From an uncultured Roseateles sp. (GTDB lineage: Bacteria; Pseudomonadota; Gammaproteobacteria; Burkholderiales; Burkholderiaceae), in assembly GCA_946886855.1 (NCBI GenBank), contig CAMPJJ010000005.1, positions 35,997 to 99,996 on the forward strand: a stretch of DNA of 64,000 nt, in the 5' to 3' direction. The position numbers and the translations under genes are program-made. The first letter of the stretch is position 1. Each line of letters begins with the position of its first letter. Under the pieces are notes generated by a model, which worked only from the letters and a program-made list of their open reading frames with translations, did not search any database and had not been told where the DNA came from. Shown here in pieces: positions 48,460 to 59,187 of this stretch.

Positions 48460-49283
48460 TGGCCGTCGTTAAAGTCAAGCCGACTTCGCCTGGCCGTCGT
48501 GGCGTGGTGAAGGTGGTGCACAAGCACCTGCACAAGGGCGCTCCCGAGGCTTCGCTGCTGGAGCCCCAGAAGCAGAATTCTGGCCGCAACAACAACGGCC
48601 ACATCACGATGCGCCACAAGGGCGGTGGTCATAAGCACCACTACCGTGTGGTGGACTTCCGTCGCAACAAGGACGGAATCCCGGCGAAGGTCGAGCGCAT
48701 CGAGTACGACCCGAACCGCACGGCTCACATCGCCCTGGTGTGCTACGCCGATGGCGAGCGTCGCTACATCATCGCTCCGCGGAACCTGGAAGTCGGTTCG
48801 ACGCTCCTGAGCGGCGCTGAAGCTCCGATCAAGGTCGGCAACACGCTGCCTATCCGCAACATCCCGGTGGGTTCGACGATTCACTGCGTGGAATTGCTGC
48901 CGAGCAAGGGTGCTCAGATTGCCCGCTCTGCTGGTACGTCTGCAGTGCTGATGGCGCGTGATGGTTCGTACGCCCAGATCCGTCTGCGTTCCGGCGAAGT
49001 CCGCCGCGTGCACATCGACTGCCGCGCCACCATCGGTGAAGTGAGCAACGAAGAGCACAGCCTCCGTCAGTACGGCAAGGCCGGCGCCATTCGCTGGAAG
49101 GGCATTCGCCCGACCGTGCGTGGTACCGCCATGAACCCGGTCGACCACCCGCACGGTGGTGGTGAGGGTCGTACGGGTGAAGGTCAGGCCCCTGTGTCGC
49201 CGTGGAACACCCTGACGAAGGGCTACCGCACTCGCAACAACAAGCGCACGCAGACTTTCATCGTCTCGCGTCGCAAGAAGTAA
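48459..49283 (+). CDS. rplB: 50S ribosomal protein L2
   Basis: 274 residues, standard length. [19 protein letters not shown] and [15 protein letters not shown] (the conserved His-containing region linked to peptidyl transfer) are present, with [19 protein letters not shown] between them. L2 is a primary 23S rRNA binder required for subunit joining. Confidence 0.98.
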   Translation: MAVVKVKPTSPGRRGVVKVVHKHLHKGAPEASLLEPQKQNSGRNNNGHITMRHKGGGHKHHYRVVDFRRNKDGIPAKVERIEYDPNRTAHIALVCYADGERRYIIAPRNLEVGSTLLSGAEAPIKVGNTLPIRNIPVGSTIHCVELLPSKGAQIARSAGTSAVLMARDGSYAQIRLRSGEVRRVHIDCRATIGEVSNEEHSLRQYGKAGAIRWKGIRPTVRGTAMNPVDHPHGGGEGRTGEGQAPVSPWNTLTKGYRTRNNKRTQTFIVSRRKK

Positions 49284-49296
49284 GGGGTAGACCAAC

Positions 49297-49575
49297 ATGG
49301 CTCGTTCCCTCAAGAAGGGTCCCTTTGTGGACCATCACCTGATGGCCAAGGTCGACAAGGCTGTTGCCATCAAGGACAAGAAGCCCATCAAGACCTGGTC
49401 GCGCCGCTCGACGATCCTGCCCGAGTTCATCGGTCTGACGATCGCCGTGCACAACGGCAAGCAGCACGTTCCGGTCTATGTGTCTGACCAGATGGTCGGC
49501 CACAAGCTGGGTGAATTTGCTCTGACCCGTACCTTCAAAGGCCATCCGGCCGACAAGAAGGCCGGGAAGAAGTAA
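49297..49575 (+). CDS. rpsS: 30S ribosomal protein S19
   Basis: 92 residues: [16 protein letters not shown] at the start, [20 protein letters not shown] and the C-terminal [19 protein letters not shown]19 forms a head complex with S13. It follows rplB by 13 bp. Confidence 0.98.
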   Translation: MARSLKKGPFVDHHLMAKVDKAVAIKDKKPIKTWSRRSTILPEFIGLTIAVHNGKQHVPVYVSDQMVGHKLGEFALTRTFKGHPADKKAGKK

Positions 49576-49586
49576 GGATGGCGACG

Positions 49587-49916
49587 ATGGAAACCAAAGC
49601 AATCGTTCGTGGCGTCCGCCTCTCGTTTGATAAGGGCCGCCTGGTGGCGGACCTGATCCGCGGCAAGAAGGTGGACCAAGCGCTGAACATCCTCGAGTTC
49701 ACCCAGAAGAAGGCCGCGCTGATCATCAAGAAGGCGCTGGAATCGGCGATCGCTAATGCCGAGCACAACGACGGTGCCGACATTGACGAGCTGAAGGTCA
49801 CTTCGATCTACGTGGAGCAGGGCACCACGCTGAAGCGGTTCTCCGCGCGCGCCAAGGGCCGCGGCAATCGCATCAGCAAGCCGACCTGCCATATCTACGT
49901 GACCGTCGGCCACTGA
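49587..49916 (+). CDS. rplV: 50S ribosomal protein L22
   Basis: 109 residues when started at ATG 49587, which has TAAGG at a proper distance; an ATG at 49578 directly abuts that site and is less likely. It contains [31 protein letters not shown] and the tunnel hairpin [17 protein letters not shown]. It lines the peptide exit tunnel. Confidence 0.97.
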   Translation: METKAIVRGVRLSFDKGRLVADLIRGKKVDQALNILEFTQKKAALIIKKALESAIANAEHNDGADIDELKVTSIYVEQGTTLKRFSARAKGRGNRISKPTCHIYVTVGH

Positions 49917-49931
49917 GCCTGAAGGAAGACT

Positions 49932-50741
49932 ATGGGACAGAAAATTCATCCGACTGGCTTCCGCCTGCCCGTCACCCGTAACTGGGCGTCGCGCTGGTAC
50001 GCGAACAACCAGAACTTCGCCACCATGCTGGCCGAAGATCTGCAAGTGCGCGAGTTCCTGAAGGCCAAGCTGAAGAACGCCGCCGTTTCGCGCATCCTGA
50101 TCGAGCGTCCGGCCAAGAACGCCCGCATCACGATCTACTCGGCACGTCCGGGTGTGGTGATCGGCAAGAAGGGCGAGGACATCGAAAGCCTGAAGGCCGA
50201 GCTGACCAAGCGACTGGGCGTGCCCGTCGCCGTGAACATCGAGGAAGTGCGCAAGCCTGAAATCGATGCTCAGCTCATCGCCGACTCGATCACCCAGCAG
50301 CTCGAAAAGCGCATCATGTTCCGCCGCGCGATGAAGCGCGCGATGCAGAACGCGATGCGTCTGGGTGCTCAAGGCATCAAGATCATGTCTGCCGGCCGTC
50401 TGAACGGCATCGAAATCGCTCGCACCGAGTGGTATCGCGAAGGTCGTGTGCCGCTGCACACCCTGAAGGCGGACATCGATTACGGCTTCTCCGAAGCCAA
50501 GACCACCTACGGCGTGATCGGCGTCAAGGTGTGGGTGTACCGCGGTGACCGCCTGGCCAATGGCGAGGCCCCCGTGATCAACACCCCCCCGGGTGCCGAA
50601 GATGATCGTCGTCCCCGTCGCAATGCCCGTCCGGGCGCGCCGGGTGGCCGCGGTCGTGGCGACAAGCCTGCCGAAGGCGGCGACAAGCCTGCTGCGAAGC
50701 GTGTGGTGCGCAAGCCCGCCGCTGACGGCGGCCAGGCGTAA
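49932..50741 (+). CDS. rpsC: 30S ribosomal protein S3
   Basis: 269 residues, longer than E. coli S3 (233) because of a basic, Gly/Pro/Ala-rich C-terminal tail from about residue 215. [11 protein letters not shown] opens the protein; the KH domain has [38 protein letters not shown] is in the C-domain. S3 helps form the mRNA entry channel. Confidence 0.98.
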   Translation: MGQKIHPTGFRLPVTRNWASRWYANNQNFATMLAEDLQVREFLKAKLKNAAVSRILIERPAKNARITIYSARPGVVIGKKGEDIESLKAELTKRLGVPVAVNIEEVRKPEIDAQLIADSITQQLEKRIMFRRAMKRAMQNAMRLGAQGIKIMSAGRLNGIEIARTEWYREGRVPLHTLKADIDYGFSEAKTTYGVIGVKVWVYRGDRLANGEAPVINTPPGAEDDRRPRRNARPGAPGGRGRGDKPAEGGDKPAAKRVVRKPAADGGQA

Positions 50742-50753
50742 GGAGAAATCAAC

Positions 50754-51170
50754 ATGCTGCAACCCGCTCGTCGCAAATATCGCAAGGAGCAAAAGGGCCG
50801 CAACACTGGTGTTGCGACCCGCGGCGCGACCGTCGCCTTCGGTGACTTCGGTCTGAAGGCCACCGAGCGCGGCCGTATCACGGCTCGTCAGATCGAAGCG
50901 GCTCGCCGTGCCATCTCGCGTCACATCAAGCGCGGTGGCCGGATCTTCATCCGCATCTTCCCGGACAAGCCGATCTCGCAAAAGCCTGCCGAAGTCCGTA
51001 TGGGCAACGGCAAGGGCAACCCGGAGTACTACGTGGCTGAGATCCAGCCCGGCAAGGTGCTCTACGAGATCAACGGCGTGCCTGAGGCTCTGGCGCGCGA
51101 GGCGTTCACGCTGGCCGCTGCCAAGCTGCCCCTGCGCTGCACCTTCGTGGCCCGCCAGCTCGGCGCCTGA
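50754..51170 (+). CDS. rplP: 50S ribosomal protein L16
   Basis: 138 residues: [59 protein letters not shown] (split by its conserved arginines) and the C-terminal [13 protein letters not shown]16 binds near the A-site tRNA elbow. RBS AAGGAG lies eight bases before the ATG. Confidence 0.98.
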   Translation: MLQPARRKYRKEQKGRNTGVATRGATVAFGDFGLKATERGRITARQIEAARRAISRHIKRGGRIFIRIFPDKPISQKPAEVRMGNGKGNPEYYVAEIQPGKVLYEINGVPEALAREAFTLAAAKLPLRCTFVARQLGA

Positions 51171-51184
51171 TTGGAGAACACCCC

Positions 51185-51382
51185 ATGAAAGCATCTGAAC
51201 TGCGCGCGAAAGACGTGGCTGCCTTGAAGAAGGAAGTCACCGATCTGCTGAAGGCCCACTTTGGTCTGCGCATGCAAAAGGCGACGCAACAACTGACCAA
51301 CACTTCGGTGCTGGGCAATACGCGTCGTGACATCGCCCGCGCCAAGACCATCCTGGCCGAGAAGAAGGGAGCCGCGAAATGA
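51185..51382 (+). CDS. rpmC: 50S ribosomal protein L29
   Basis: 65 residues, a two-helix protein: [20 protein letters not shown] and the conserved [11 protein letters not shown] at the end. It sits at the exit tunnel beside L23. Overlaps rpsQ by ATGA. Confidence 0.97.
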   Translation: MKASELRAKDVAALKKEVTDLLKAHFGLRMQKATQQLTNTSVLGNTRRDIARAKTILAEKKGAAK

Positions 51383-51648
51383 CGCAAGCTCAAGAGAAGA
51401 ACACCCGCACCCTGATCGGTCGCGTCGTCAGCGACAAGCGCGCCAAGACGATCACCGTGCTGGTTGAGCGCCGTGCCAAGCACGAGCTCTACGGCAAGAT
51501 CGTGGCCCGTTCCCGCAAGTACCACGCCCATGACGAAAATGGCGAGTACAAGATGGGCGACGTGGTCGAGATCGCTGAAGGCCGTCCGCTCTCTAAGACC
51601 AAGAGCTGGGTCGTGACCCGCCTGGTCCAGAAGGCTCAGCTGGTCTGA
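51379..51648 (+). CDS. rpsQ: 30S ribosomal protein S17
   Basis: 89 residues of OB-fold S17: [59 protein letters not shown]. Last gene of the S10 operon here; a terminator follows before a peroxiredoxin gene. Confidence 0.98.
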   Translation: MTQAQEKNTRTLIGRVVSDKRAKTITVLVERRAKHELYGKIVARSRKYHAHDENGEYKMGDVVEIAEGRPLSKTKSWVVTRLVQKAQLV

Positions 51649-51678
51649 TCGCCAAGGTCGCGCTCTGAGCGCGACGTG

Positions 51679-51757
51679 GGCCACGAGCGGGAAGCCGTTT
51701 CGTGGCCGGAAATGGCTGGAACATCGGAATTCCCGGTGTCCAGCCATTTTTCATTTT
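51679..51757 (+). terminator. Tandem hairpins and terminator after rpsQ
   Basis: GGCCACGA/TCGTGGCC (51679-51707) is followed by AAATGGCTGG (51710-51719) pairing with CCAGCCATTT (51740-51749) and then TTCATTTTTC. The second is a good intrinsic terminator and ends the S10 operon. Confidence 0.85.
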
Positions 51758-51810
51758 TCGCGGCACACTCTGCCGCTTTCATTCACCGACAACAGAATCA
51801 GGAGCACGAC

Positions 51811-52320
51811 ATGCTGAAAGTGGGCGATCGGCTGCCGGCCGGCAATCTGCAGGAGTTCATCGAGGTCGAGGGCGACGGTTGCTCGCTCGGGCCGAACAGC
51901 TTCGACATCGAGAAGCTGACCGCAGGGAAGACTGTGGCGATCTTTGCGCTGCCTGGCGCGTTCACGCCGACCTGTTCTGCCCAGCATGTTCCGGGCTACG
52001 TGGCGCAGGCTGAAGCGCTGAGGGCTGCGGGCGTGGATGAAATCTGGTGTGTCTCGGTCAACGACGCTTTCGTGATGGGTGCCTGGGGGCGTGAGCAGAA
52101 GACGGCGGGCAAGGTTCGCATGATGGCCGACGGTAGCGCGACGTTCACACAGGCGGCCGGCTTGACGCTGGACCTCGTCGCGCGCGGCATGGGTCTGCGG
52201 TCGCAGCGCTATTCGATGCTCGTCAAGGACGGCGTGGTGAAGAGTCTGAATATCGAAGCGCCGGGCAAGTTCGAAGTCAGCGACGCTGCAACCTTGCTCA
52301 AACAGGCGCAGTCGCTCTGA
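51811..52320 (+). CDS. Peroxiredoxin, Prx5 type
   Basis: 169 residues from ATG 51811 with AGGAG upstream; the longer frame crosses the terminator. LPGAFTPTCSAQHVPGY carries the peroxidatic Cys in PTC at about residue 51, followed by CVSVNDAFVMGAWG and the Arg near 128 typical of Prx5. It reduces peroxides using thioredoxin or glutaredoxin in the cytosol. It stands between the S10 and spc operons, transcribed in the same direction. Confidence 0.94.
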   Translation: MLKVGDRLPAGNLQEFIEVEGDGCSLGPNSFDIEKLTAGKTVAIFALPGAFTPTCSAQHVPGYVAQAEALRAAGVDEIWCVSVNDAFVMGAWGREQKTAGKVRMMADGSATFTQAAGLTLDLVARGMGLRSQRYSMLVKDGVVKSLNIEAPGKFEVSDAATLLKQAQSL

Positions 52321-52336
52321 CGCGCAACAACATCAG

Positions 52337-52366
52337 TTGACAGGCGGATTGTGCTTGCCGCATAAT
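52337..52366 (+). promoter_or_regulatory. Promoter of the spc operon (rplN)
   Basis: A perfect TTGACA (52337-52342), 18-bp spacer and CATAAT (52361-52366). The leader to rplN is about 205 bases and contains no clear gene. It begins only 17 bp after the peroxiredoxin stop. Confidence 0.85.
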
Positions 52367-52578
52367 CCGCAGCTTCGCCGAATGGTGGCTCCGTCGCTCG
52401 ACGGGTCCTGTGACCAGCGCACAGGGCAGCAGCCTTCGGTTCTAGGTTTCTTGCCCATTTAGGCCAGACGCGGGTCGCCGCAAGGTGACAGGTGATTGGC
52501 TTACGGGCCCAAGACTGACCGCTCTCTGGATGGCTGCGATGGTCGCAGTTGCCTGAGCGGGAAAAGTTGGGGACAGAC

Positions 52579-52947
52579 ATGATCCAAATGCAATCGCGAC
52601 TCGACGTCGCGGACAACACTGGCGCCAAGTCCGTCATGTGCATCAAGGTGCTTGGTGGTTCCAAGCGTCGCTATGCACATATTGGCGACATCATCAAGGT
52701 CAGCATCAAGGAAGCTGCGCCGCGTGGCCGCGTCAAAAAAGGCGAGGTTTACAACGCGGTGGTCGTGCGCACTGCCAAGGGTGTGCGCCGCCAAGACGGT
52801 TCCCTGGTCAAGTTCGACGGCAATGCCGCCGTGCTGCTGAACGCCAAGCTGGAGCCCATCGGCACCCGGATCTTCGGCCCGGTCACGCGTGAACTGCGTA
52901 CCGAGCGCTTCATGAAGATCGTGTCGCTGGCGCCTGAGGTGCTCTAA
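52579..52947 (+). CDS. rplN: 50S ribosomal protein L14
   Basis: 122 residues from ATG 52579. [40 protein letters not shown] and FGPVTRELR are the L14 signature elements. First gene of the spc operon, under its own promoter. Part of the intersubunit bridge B8. Confidence 0.98.
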   Translation: MIQMQSRLDVADNTGAKSVMCIKVLGGSKRRYAHIGDIIKVSIKEAAPRGRVKKGEVYNAVVVRTAKGVRRQDGSLVKFDGNAAVLLNAKLEPIGTRIFGPVTRELRTERFMKIVSLAPEVL

Positions 52948-52972
52948 GCGCCGCTCAGACAAAGGTATTGCC

Positions 52973-53290
52973 ATGAACAAGATTCGCACAGGCGACGAGA
53001 TCATCGTCCTGACCGGCCGCGACAAGGGTAAGCGCGGCACCGTGACGCTGCGCGTGGACGCTGACCATGTCGTCATCGACGGCATCAACGTCGTCAAGAA
53101 GCACGTCAAGCCGAACCCGCTGAAGGGCACGACCGGCGGCATCGTCGACAAGTCCATGCCCATCCATCAATCCAACGTGGCGATCTTCAACGCCGCTTCC
53201 GGCAAGGCCGATCGCGTGGGCATCAAGCTCGGCGCCGACGGCAAGCGGGTGCGCGTGTTCAAGTCGACCGGCGAAGAGATCAAGGCCTAA
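52973..53290 (+). CDS. rplX: 50S ribosomal protein L24
   Basis: 105 residues with a KOW motif ([18 protein letters not shown]) and [19 protein letters not shown]. An assembly initiator that binds the 5' part of 23S rRNA. Precedes rplE by 10 bp. Confidence 0.98.
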   Translation: MNKIRTGDEIIVLTGRDKGKRGTVTLRVDADHVVIDGINVVKKHVKPNPLKGTTGGIVDKSMPIHQSNVAIFNAASGKADRVGIKLGADGKRVRVFKSTGEEIKA

Positions 53291-53300
53291 GGGGTAAGAC

Positions 53301-53840
53301 ATGGCTCGTTTGCAAGAGTTCTATCGCGAGAAGGTCGTCCCTGGTCTGACCGAGAAGTTCGGCTACAAGTCCGTGATGGAAGTGCCGCGCATCACCAAGA
53401 TCACGCTGAACATGGGTGTCAGCGAGGCTGTCGCCGACAAGAAGGTCATGGATCACGCCGTGGGCGACCTGACCAAGATCGCCGGCCAGAAGCCCGTGGT
53501 CACGAAGTCGAAGAAGGCGATCGCCGGCTTCAAGATCCGTGACGGCGTGCCTATCGGCTGCATGGTGACCCTGCGTGGCGCCACGATGTACGAATTCCTG
53601 GACCGTTTCGTGACCGTGGCCCTGCCGCGCGTGCGTGACTTCCGCGGTATCTCGGGTCGTTCGTTCGACGGTCGCGGCAACTACAACATCGGCGTCAAGG
53701 AACAGATCATCTTCCCCGAAATCGAATACGACAAGGTGGATGCTCTGCGTGGTCTGAACATCAGCATCACGACGACGGCCAAGACGGACGACGAAGCCAA
53801 GGCTCTGCTGGCTGCGTTCAAGTTCCCGTTCAAGAACTGA
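53301..53840 (+). CDS. rplE: 50S ribosomal protein L5
   Basis: 179 residues: [19 protein letters not shown], the loop [40 protein letters not shown]. It binds 5S rRNA and contacts the P-site tRNA. Followed by rpsN after 8 bp. Confidence 0.98.
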   Translation: MARLQEFYREKVVPGLTEKFGYKSVMEVPRITKITLNMGVSEAVADKKVMDHAVGDLTKIAGQKPVVTKSKKAIAGFKIRDGVPIGCMVTLRGATMYEFLDRFVTVALPRVRDFRGISGRSFDGRGNYNIGVKEQIIFPEIEYDKVDALRGLNISITTTAKTDDEAKALLAAFKFPFKN

Positions 53841-53848
53841 GGTGACCC

Positions 53849-54154
53849 GTGGCAAAACTCTCGATCAAGCAACGTGAGCTGAAGCGCGCCCAACTGGTCG
53901 CCAAGTACGCAAAGAAGTACGCGGAACTGAAGGCCATCATCGACGACAGCAAGAAGTCGGACGAAGAGCGCTATCTGGCCCGCCTGGAGCTGCAGAAGCT
54001 GCCCCGCAACGCCAACCCGACCCGCCAGCGCAACCGCTGCGAGCTGACCGGCCGCCCGCGTGGCACGTTCCGCAAGTTCGGCCTGGCACGTAACAAGATT
54101 CGTGAGCTGGCCTTCAAGGGCGACATCCCCGGTGTCGTCAAGGCCAGCTGGTAA
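53849..54154 (+). CDS. rpsN: 30S ribosomal protein S14
   Basis: 101 residues from a GTG start that follows GAGGTGA. This is the long, zinc-free form: the core [20 protein letters not shown] has only one Cys instead of two CXXC pairs. It binds 16S rRNA in the head. Confidence 0.97.
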   Translation: MAKLSIKQRELKRAQLVAKYAKKYAELKAIIDDSKKSDEERYLARLELQKLPRNANPTRQRNRCELTGRPRGTFRKFGLARNKIRELAFKGDIPGVVKASW

Positions 54155-54177
54155 TCGGCAGGTTTAGGAGATTTCGT

Positions 54178-54573
54178 ATGAGCATGAGTGATCCTATCGC
54201 CGATATGCTGACCCGCATTCGCAACGCCCAGAGCGTTGAGAAGGCCAGCGTCGTGATGCCTTCGTCGAAGCTGAAGGTCGCGATCGCCAAGGTCCTGAAG
54301 GACGAAGGCTATATCGATGATTTCGCGGTGCGTGGCGATGCTGCCCGCCCCGAGCTCGAGATCGCGCTGAAGTATTACGCCGGCCGTCCGGTGATCGAGC
54401 GCATCGAGCGCGTGAGCCGTCCCGGCCTGCGCATCTACAAGGGCCGCCACGATATTCCCCAGGTCATGAATGGCCTGGGTGTGGCGATCGTCACCACCCC
54501 GAAGGGTGTGATGACCGACCGCAAAGCACGTCAAGCCGGTGTCGGCGGCGAAGTGCTCTGCTACGTCGCATAA
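54178..54573 (+). CDS. rpsH: 30S ribosomal protein S8
   Basis: 131 residues: [18 protein letters not shown] and the C-terminal [20 protein letters not shown]. In E. coli S8 represses the spc operon by binding near rplE; the same role here is likely. GTTTAGGAG precedes it. Confidence 0.98.
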   Translation: MSMSDPIADMLTRIRNAQSVEKASVVMPSSKLKVAIAKVLKDEGYIDDFAVRGDAARPELEIALKYYAGRPVIERIERVSRPGLRIYKGRHDIPQVMNGLGVAIVTTPKGVMTDRKARQAGVGGEVLCYVA

Positions 54574-54591
54574 GCCAAGGAGAGACAGACA

Positions 54592-55125
54592 ATGTCCCGC
54601 GTTGGAAAAATGCCGGTCGTCCTCCCGCAAGGCGTGGAAGTGACGATCAGCGCTGAGAAGATCAGCGTCAAGGGTGCCCAGGGTACCCTGTTCGTGGCCG
54701 CAAACCCGCTGGTTACGGTCAAGCTCGAAGGCGGCAAGCTGACGTTCGTTCCCGTCAACGAATCGGCCGAAGCCGATGCGATGAGCGGCACGATGCGCGC
54801 GTTGCTGGCCAACATGGTCAACGGCGTCAGCAAGGGCTTCGAAAAGAAGCTGAACCTGGTTGGCGTGGGTTTCCGCGCCCAAGCCCAGGGCCAGAAGCTG
54901 AACCTGCAGATCGGGTTCTCGCACCCGGTCGTCAAGGACATGCCGGCTGGCATCAAGGTCGAATGCCCGACCCAGACGGAAATCCTGATCAAGGGTGCCG
55001 ATCGCCAGGTCGTCGGTCAGATCGCCGCTGAAGTGCGCGCAATCCGTCCGCCGGAGCCCTACAAGGGCAAGGGCATCCGCTACGCCGACGAAAAGGTCTC
55101 CCTCAAAGAGACCAAGAAGAAGTAA
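54592..55125 (+). CDS. rplF: 50S ribosomal protein L6
   Basis: 177 residues in two repeated domains. [20 protein letters not shown] and [17 protein letters not shown] are conserved. It binds near the sarcin-ricin loop and factor-binding site. Confidence 0.98.
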   Translation: MSRVGKMPVVLPQGVEVTISAEKISVKGAQGTLFVAANPLVTVKLEGGKLTFVPVNESAEADAMSGTMRALLANMVNGVSKGFEKKLNLVGVGFRAQAQGQKLNLQIGFSHPVVKDMPAGIKVECPTQTEILIKGADRQVVGQIAAEVRAIRPPEPYKGKGIRYADEKVSLKETKKK

Positions 55126-55136
55126 GGAGCCGCGCC

Positions 55137-55496
55137 ATGCTGAACAAGAAGGAACAACGCCTGCGTCGTTCGCGTCAAACGCGTGCTCGCATCGCCCTGC
55201 AGCGCGTGGCCCGTCTGACGGTCTTCCGCTCGAACCTGCACATCTACGCCTCGGTCATCTCCGAAGATGGCCAGCGCGTGCTGGCTTCCGCCTCGACCGC
55301 CGAGAAGGAAGTCCGCACCCAGCTGTCCGGCAAGGGTGGCAACGTGGCCGCCGCGAGCCTGATCGGCAAGCGCATCGCCGAAAAGGCGAAGGCCGCTGGC
55401 GTCGAGAAGGTGGCTTTCGACCGTTCGGGCTTCGCTTACCACGGCCGTGTCAAGGCCCTGGCTGAAGCCGCTCGCGAAGCCGGCCTGCAGTTCTGA
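55137..55496 (+). CDS. rplR: 50S ribosomal protein L18
   Basis: 119 residues: [32 protein letters not shown] and [20 protein letters not shown]. With L5 it anchors 5S rRNA in the central protuberance. Confidence 0.98.
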   Translation: MLNKKEQRLRRSRQTRARIALQRVARLTVFRSNLHIYASVISEDGQRVLASASTAEKEVRTQLSGKGGNVAAASLIGKRIAEKAKAAGVEKVAFDRSGFAYHGRVKALAEAAREAGLQF

Positions 55497-55514
55497 CGCT
55501 CAAAGGATTAGGAA

Positions 55515-56033
55515 ATGGCAAAGTTTCAACCCCGCGCTCAGACCGAAGGCAACGACGACGGCCTGAAGGAAAAGATGATTGCGGTCAACCGCGTCACGAA
55601 GGTTGTGAAGGGCGGCCGCACGCTGTCCTTCGCTGCGCTGACCGTGGTCGGTGACGGCGATGGCCGCATCGGCATGGGCAAGGGCAAGGCCAAGGAAGTT
55701 CCGGTCGCCGTGCAAAAGGCGATGGAATCGGCCCGCCGCAACATGGTCAAGGTCCAGCTGCGCAACGGCACCATCCAGCACAACGTGGTGGGTGAGCACG
55801 GCGCTGCGCACGTGATCATGGCTCCGGCTCCGGCTGGTACCGGCGTGATTGCCGGCGGCCCGATGCGCGCTGTCTTCGAAGTGATGGGCGTGACCGACAT
55901 CGTGACCAAGAGCCACGGTTCGACCAACCCTTACAACATGGTTCGTGCCACGCTGGACGCGCTCAAGCGCTGCTCCACGCCTGCCCAAGTGGCAGCCAAG
56001 CGCGGCAAGACGGTTGAAGAAATCTTCAACTGA
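55515..56033 (+). CDS. rpsE: 30S ribosomal protein S5
   Basis: 172 residues: [40 protein letters not shown] and the C-terminal [17 protein letters not shown]. It controls decoding accuracy and the mRNA entry site. Followed by rpmD after 16 bp. Confidence 0.98.
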   Translation: MAKFQPRAQTEGNDDGLKEKMIAVNRVTKVVKGGRTLSFAALTVVGDGDGRIGMGKGKAKEVPVAVQKAMESARRNMVKVQLRNGTIQHNVVGEHGAAHVIMAPAPAGTGVIAGGPMRAVFEVMGVTDIVTKSHGSTNPYNMVRATLDALKRCSTPAQVAAKRGKTVEEIFN

Positions 56034-56049
56034 GCGCCAGGAGATCGAG

Positions 56050-56232
56050 ATGTCTGAAAAGAAAACGCTCACGGTCAAGCTGGTCCGCAGCCCGATCGGC
56101 TGCCGCGCGGATCATCGCGCGACGGTCGTCGGCCTGGGTCTTCGCAAGCTGAACAGCACGAAGACGCTGGAAGACACGCCGGCGGTCCGCGGCATGATCA
56201 ACAAGATCGCCTACCTGGTGCAGGTGCTGTAA
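56050..56232 (+). CDS. rpmD: 50S ribosomal protein L30
   Basis: 60 residues from ATG 56050, with [38 protein letters not shown] and [11 protein letters not shown]. Typical short bacterial L30. Confidence 0.97.
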   Translation: MSEKKTLTVKLVRSPIGCRADHRATVVGLGLRKLNSTKTLEDTPAVRGMINKIAYLVQVL

Positions 56233-56257
56233 GCACGGCATCGACGAGGAACACAAG

Positions 56258-56689
56258 ATGCAACTCAATACCATCAAGCCCGCCGCTGGTGCCAAGCACG
56301 CCAAGCGTCGCGTGGGCCGTGGCATCGGCTCCGGTCTGGGTAAGACCGCAGGCCGTGGCCACAAGGGACAGAAGTCGCGTGCCGGTGGCTTCCACAAGGT
56401 CGGCTTCGAAGGCGGTCAGATGCCGCTGCAGCGTCGCCTGCCCAAGCGTGGTTTCAAGTCGCTGGCTCGTCCGTTCAATGCGGAAGTGACGCTGTCGGAA
56501 CTGAACCTGCTGACCAGCGAAGAGATCGACCTGCTGACGCTGAAGGCTGTCGGCCTGGTGTCCGAGCTGGCCAAGTCTGTCAAGGTCATCAAGTCCGGCG
56601 AGATCACCCGCAAGGTGAGCATCAAGGGTCTGGGCGTGACGGCTGGCGCGAAGGCGGCGATCGAAGCCGCCGGCGGCTCCGTCGCTTGA
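56258..56689 (+). CDS. rplO: 50S ribosomal protein L15
   Basis: 143 residues: [40 protein letters not shown] and the long basic N-terminal extension into 23S rRNA. It precedes secY as in E. coli. Confidence 0.98.
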   Translation: MQLNTIKPAAGAKHAKRRVGRGIGSGLGKTAGRGHKGQKSRAGGFHKVGFEGGQMPLQRRLPKRGFKSLARPFNAEVTLSELNLLTSEEIDLLTLKAVGLVSELAKSVKVIKSGEITRKVSIKGLGVTAGAKAAIEAAGGSVA

Positions 56690-56715
56690 TCAGCCAAGCA
56701 CAGGACTAGGCAGCA

Positions 56716-58026
56716 GTGGCAAGCAACGCATCACAGTTGGCCAAGAGCGGCAAGTTCGGCGACCTGCGTCGCCGCCTTGTGTTCCTGGTGCTCGCGCTGG
56801 TCGTCTACCGTGTCGGGGCTCACATCCCTGTGCCCGGCATCGATCCGACGCAGCTCCAGCAGCTGTTCAAGGGTCAGCAGGGCGGGATCCTGAGCCTGTT
56901 CAACATGTTCTCGGGCGGTGCGCTGTCGCGCTTCACCGTCTTCGCGCTGGGCATCATGCCCTACATCTCGGCCTCGATCGTCATGCAGCTGATGACGTAC
57001 GTGGTACCGAGCCTGGAAGCGCTGAAGAAGGAAGGCGAGGCGGGTCGCCGCAAGATCACGCAGTACACCCGTTACGGCACGCTGGGCCTGGCGATCTTCC
57101 AAAGCTTGAGCATCGCTTTCGCTCTGGAAAGCTCGCCTGGTCTGGTGCTGAGCCCGGGCTTCGGATTCCGCATCACTGCGGTGACGAGTCTTGTGGCTGG
57201 AACGATGTTCCTGATGTGGCTGGGTGAGCAGATCACGGAACGTGGCTTGGGCAATGGCATCTCGATCCTGATCTTCGGCGGTATCGCCGCAGGTCTGCCG
57301 GGCGCCATCGGTGGTCTGCTCGAACTGGTGCGTACCGGTGCGATGAGCGTGATCTCCTGCCTGCTCGTGATCGCGATCGTCATCGGCGTGACCTACCTGG
57401 TCGTGTTCGTTGAGCGTGGTCAGCGGAAGATCCTGGTCAACTATGCCAAGCGGCAGGTCGGCAACAAGGTCTACGGCGGTCAGAGCTCGCACCTGCCGCT
57501 GAAGCTGAACATGTCGGGCGTGATTCCGCCGATCTTCGCGTCGTCGATCATCTTGCTGCCGACGACGCTGGTGAGCTGGTTTGCGACCGGTGACAGCATG
57601 CGCTGGCTGAAGGACATCTCGGACGCGCTGCGTCCCGGACAACCGATCTATGTGCTGCTGTATTCGGCCGCGATCGTGTTCTTCTGCTTCTTCTACACGG
57701 CCCTGGTGTTCAACAGCCGCGAGACTGCTGACAACCTGAAGAAGAGCGGTGCGTTCATCCCCGGGATCCGTCCTGGAGACCAGACGGCTCGACACATTGA
57801 CAAGATCCTGTCCCGGCTGACGCTGGCGGGTGCGGTGTACATCACCGGCGTGTGTCTGCTGCCTGAGTTCCTGACGCTGAAGTACAACGTCCCGTTCTAC
57901 TTCGGCGGTACCTCGCTGCTGATCATCGTCGTCGTCACCATGGATTTCTGGGCTCAGGTCCAGTCCTATGTGATGAGCCAGCAGTACGAGTCGCTGCTGA
58001 AGAAGGCCAGTTTCAAGGCCAACTGA
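56716..58026 (+). CDS. secY: Protein translocase subunit SecY
   Basis: 436 residues from a GTG start (no better ATG nearby). Ten membrane helices; landmarks are [17 protein letters not shown], the plug region [39 protein letters not shown] and [20 protein letters not shown]. It forms the Sec channel with SecE and SecG. After its stop 120 bp without a gene lead to rpmJ; infA, often here, is absent. Confidence 0.98.
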   Translation: MASNASQLAKSGKFGDLRRRLVFLVLALVVYRVGAHIPVPGIDPTQLQQLFKGQQGGILSLFNMFSGGALSRFTVFALGIMPYISASIVMQLMTYVVPSLEALKKEGEAGRRKITQYTRYGTLGLAIFQSLSIAFALESSPGLVLSPGFGFRITAVTSLVAGTMFLMWLGEQITERGLGNGISILIFGGIAAGLPGAIGGLLELVRTGAMSVISCLLVIAIVIGVTYLVVFVERGQRKILVNYAKRQVGNKVYGGQSSHLPLKLNMSGVIPPIFASSIILLPTTLVSWFATGDSMRWLKDISDALRPGQPIYVLLYSAAIVFFCFFYTALVFNSRETADNLKKSGAFIPGIRPGDQTARHIDKILSRLTLAGAVYITGVCLLPEFLTLKYNVPFYFGGTSLLIIVVVTMDFWAQVQSYVMSQQYESLLKKASFKAN

Positions 58027-58146
58027 AGTCCCTGGGCAAACAGAATATTTGTGTAGTGCTCGCATCGTGTTCCGGGCGAAGTGAGCTTTTTAGCAACCCC
58101 CGGATCAACGCTGATTGAGCGAACAGAGTAGGTCAAGGAGCAGACC

Positions 58147-58260
58147 ATGAAAGTTTCGGCATCTGTCAAGAAGATGTGCCGCAATTGCAAGATCATCCGT
58201 CGTAATGGCGTGGTGCGTGTGATCTGTACCGATCCGCGGCACAAGCAGCGCCAAGGCTGA
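58147..58260 (+). CDS. rpmJ: 50S ribosomal protein L36
   Basis: 37 residues, with AAGGAG before the ATG. The zinc-ribbon ligands Cys11, Cys14, Cys27 and His32 are present, so it is the zinc-binding (C+) form. The frame begins [15 protein letters not shown] and ends RHKQRQG. First gene of the alpha operon. Confidence 0.97.
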   Translation: MKVSASVKKMCRNCKIIRRNGVVRVICTDPRHKQRQG

Positions 58261-58296
58261 TTGGCCTAACGACTGCAAGCGAATTAGAGGACGCAC

Positions 58297-58662
58297 ATGG
58301 CACGTATTGCTGGTATCAACATTCCGCCGCACAAGCACACGGAGATCGGTCTGACTTCGATCTACGGCATTGGCCGTACGACCGCGCAGAAGATCTGCAA
58401 CAGCTGCGGTATCCCGCTGGACAAGAAGGTCAAGGACCTGAACGACTCCGATCTGGAAAAGATCCGTGAGGAAGTCGGCCGCCTGACCATCGAGGGCGAC
58501 CTGCGTCGCGAGATGTCCATCAACATCAAGCGCCTGATGGACTTGGGTTGCTATCGTGGCTTCCGCCATCGTCGCGGCCTGCCGGTGCGCGGCCAGCGTA
58601 CCCGCACGAATGCTCGCACCCGCAAGGGTCCGCGCAAGTCGGCGGCGACCGGCAAGAAGTAA
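58297..58662 (+). CDS. rpsM: 30S ribosomal protein S13
   Basis: 121 residues: [33 protein letters not shown] with the helix-hairpin-helix, [19 protein letters not shown]. Head protein contacting P-site tRNA and the 50S subunit. Confidence 0.98.
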   Translation: MARIAGINIPPHKHTEIGLTSIYGIGRTTAQKICNSCGIPLDKKVKDLNDSDLEKIREEVGRLTIEGDLRREMSINIKRLMDLGCYRGFRHRRGLPVRGQRTRTNARTRKGPRKSAATGKK

Positions 58663-58688
58663 ACCGCGGCATCTGAAGAAAGCTAACC

Positions 58689-59093
58689 ATGGCAAAAGCA
58701 CCCAATAACCAGGCTGCCCAGCGCGTTCGCAAGAAGGTTCGCAAGAACGTTGCCGACGGTATCGCCCACGTCCACGCGTCGTTCAACAACACCATCATCA
58801 CGATCACTGATCGCCAAGGTGGTGCGCTGTCTTGGGCGTCGTCGGGCGGCCAGGGCTTCAAGGGTTCGCGCAAGTCGACCCCCTTCGCTGCCCAGGTGGC
58901 TGCCGAAGTGGCTGGCCGCGCTGCTCAGGAGCAAGGCATCAAGAACCTGGACGTCAAGATCAAGGGCCCCGGCCCGGGTCGCGAATCGTCGGTGCGCGCT
59001 CTCGCTGCGCTCGGCATCCGCATCAATTCGATCTCTGACGTGACGCCGGTCCCGCACAACGGCTGCCGTCCGCAGAAGCGCCGCCGCATCTAA
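58689..59093 (+). CDS. rpsK: 30S ribosomal protein S11
   Basis: 134 residues: [40 protein letters not shown] and the C-terminal [18 protein letters not shown]. Platform protein near the mRNA exit site. A 259-bp gap follows before rpsD. Confidence 0.98.
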   Translation: MAKAPNNQAAQRVRKKVRKNVADGIAHVHASFNNTIITITDRQGGALSWASSGGQGFKGSRKSTPFAAQVAAEVAGRAAQEQGIKNLDVKIKGPGPGRESSVRALAALGIRINSISDVTPVPHNGCRPQKRRRI

Positions 59094-59120
59094 GCGGTTG
59101 CGCTGAACGGTCGCGATCGG

Positions 59121-59187
59121 TGCGATAATCTCCGGTTCGTTCAGAACATGCCGGCTGGTGCGTAAGCGCCAGCCGGCCGTTTTGCTG
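59121..59187 (+). promoter_or_regulatory. Promoter and hairpin between rpsK and rpsD
   Basis: TGCGATAAT (59121-59129) is an extended -10. Twenty bases on, GCCGGCTGG (59150-59158) pairs perfectly with CCAGCCGGC (59169-59177), followed by CGTTTTG. The hairpin may be a weak terminator of the rpsK transcript or an S4-responsive leader. The rest of the gap to 59352 has no gene. Confidence 0.5.
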
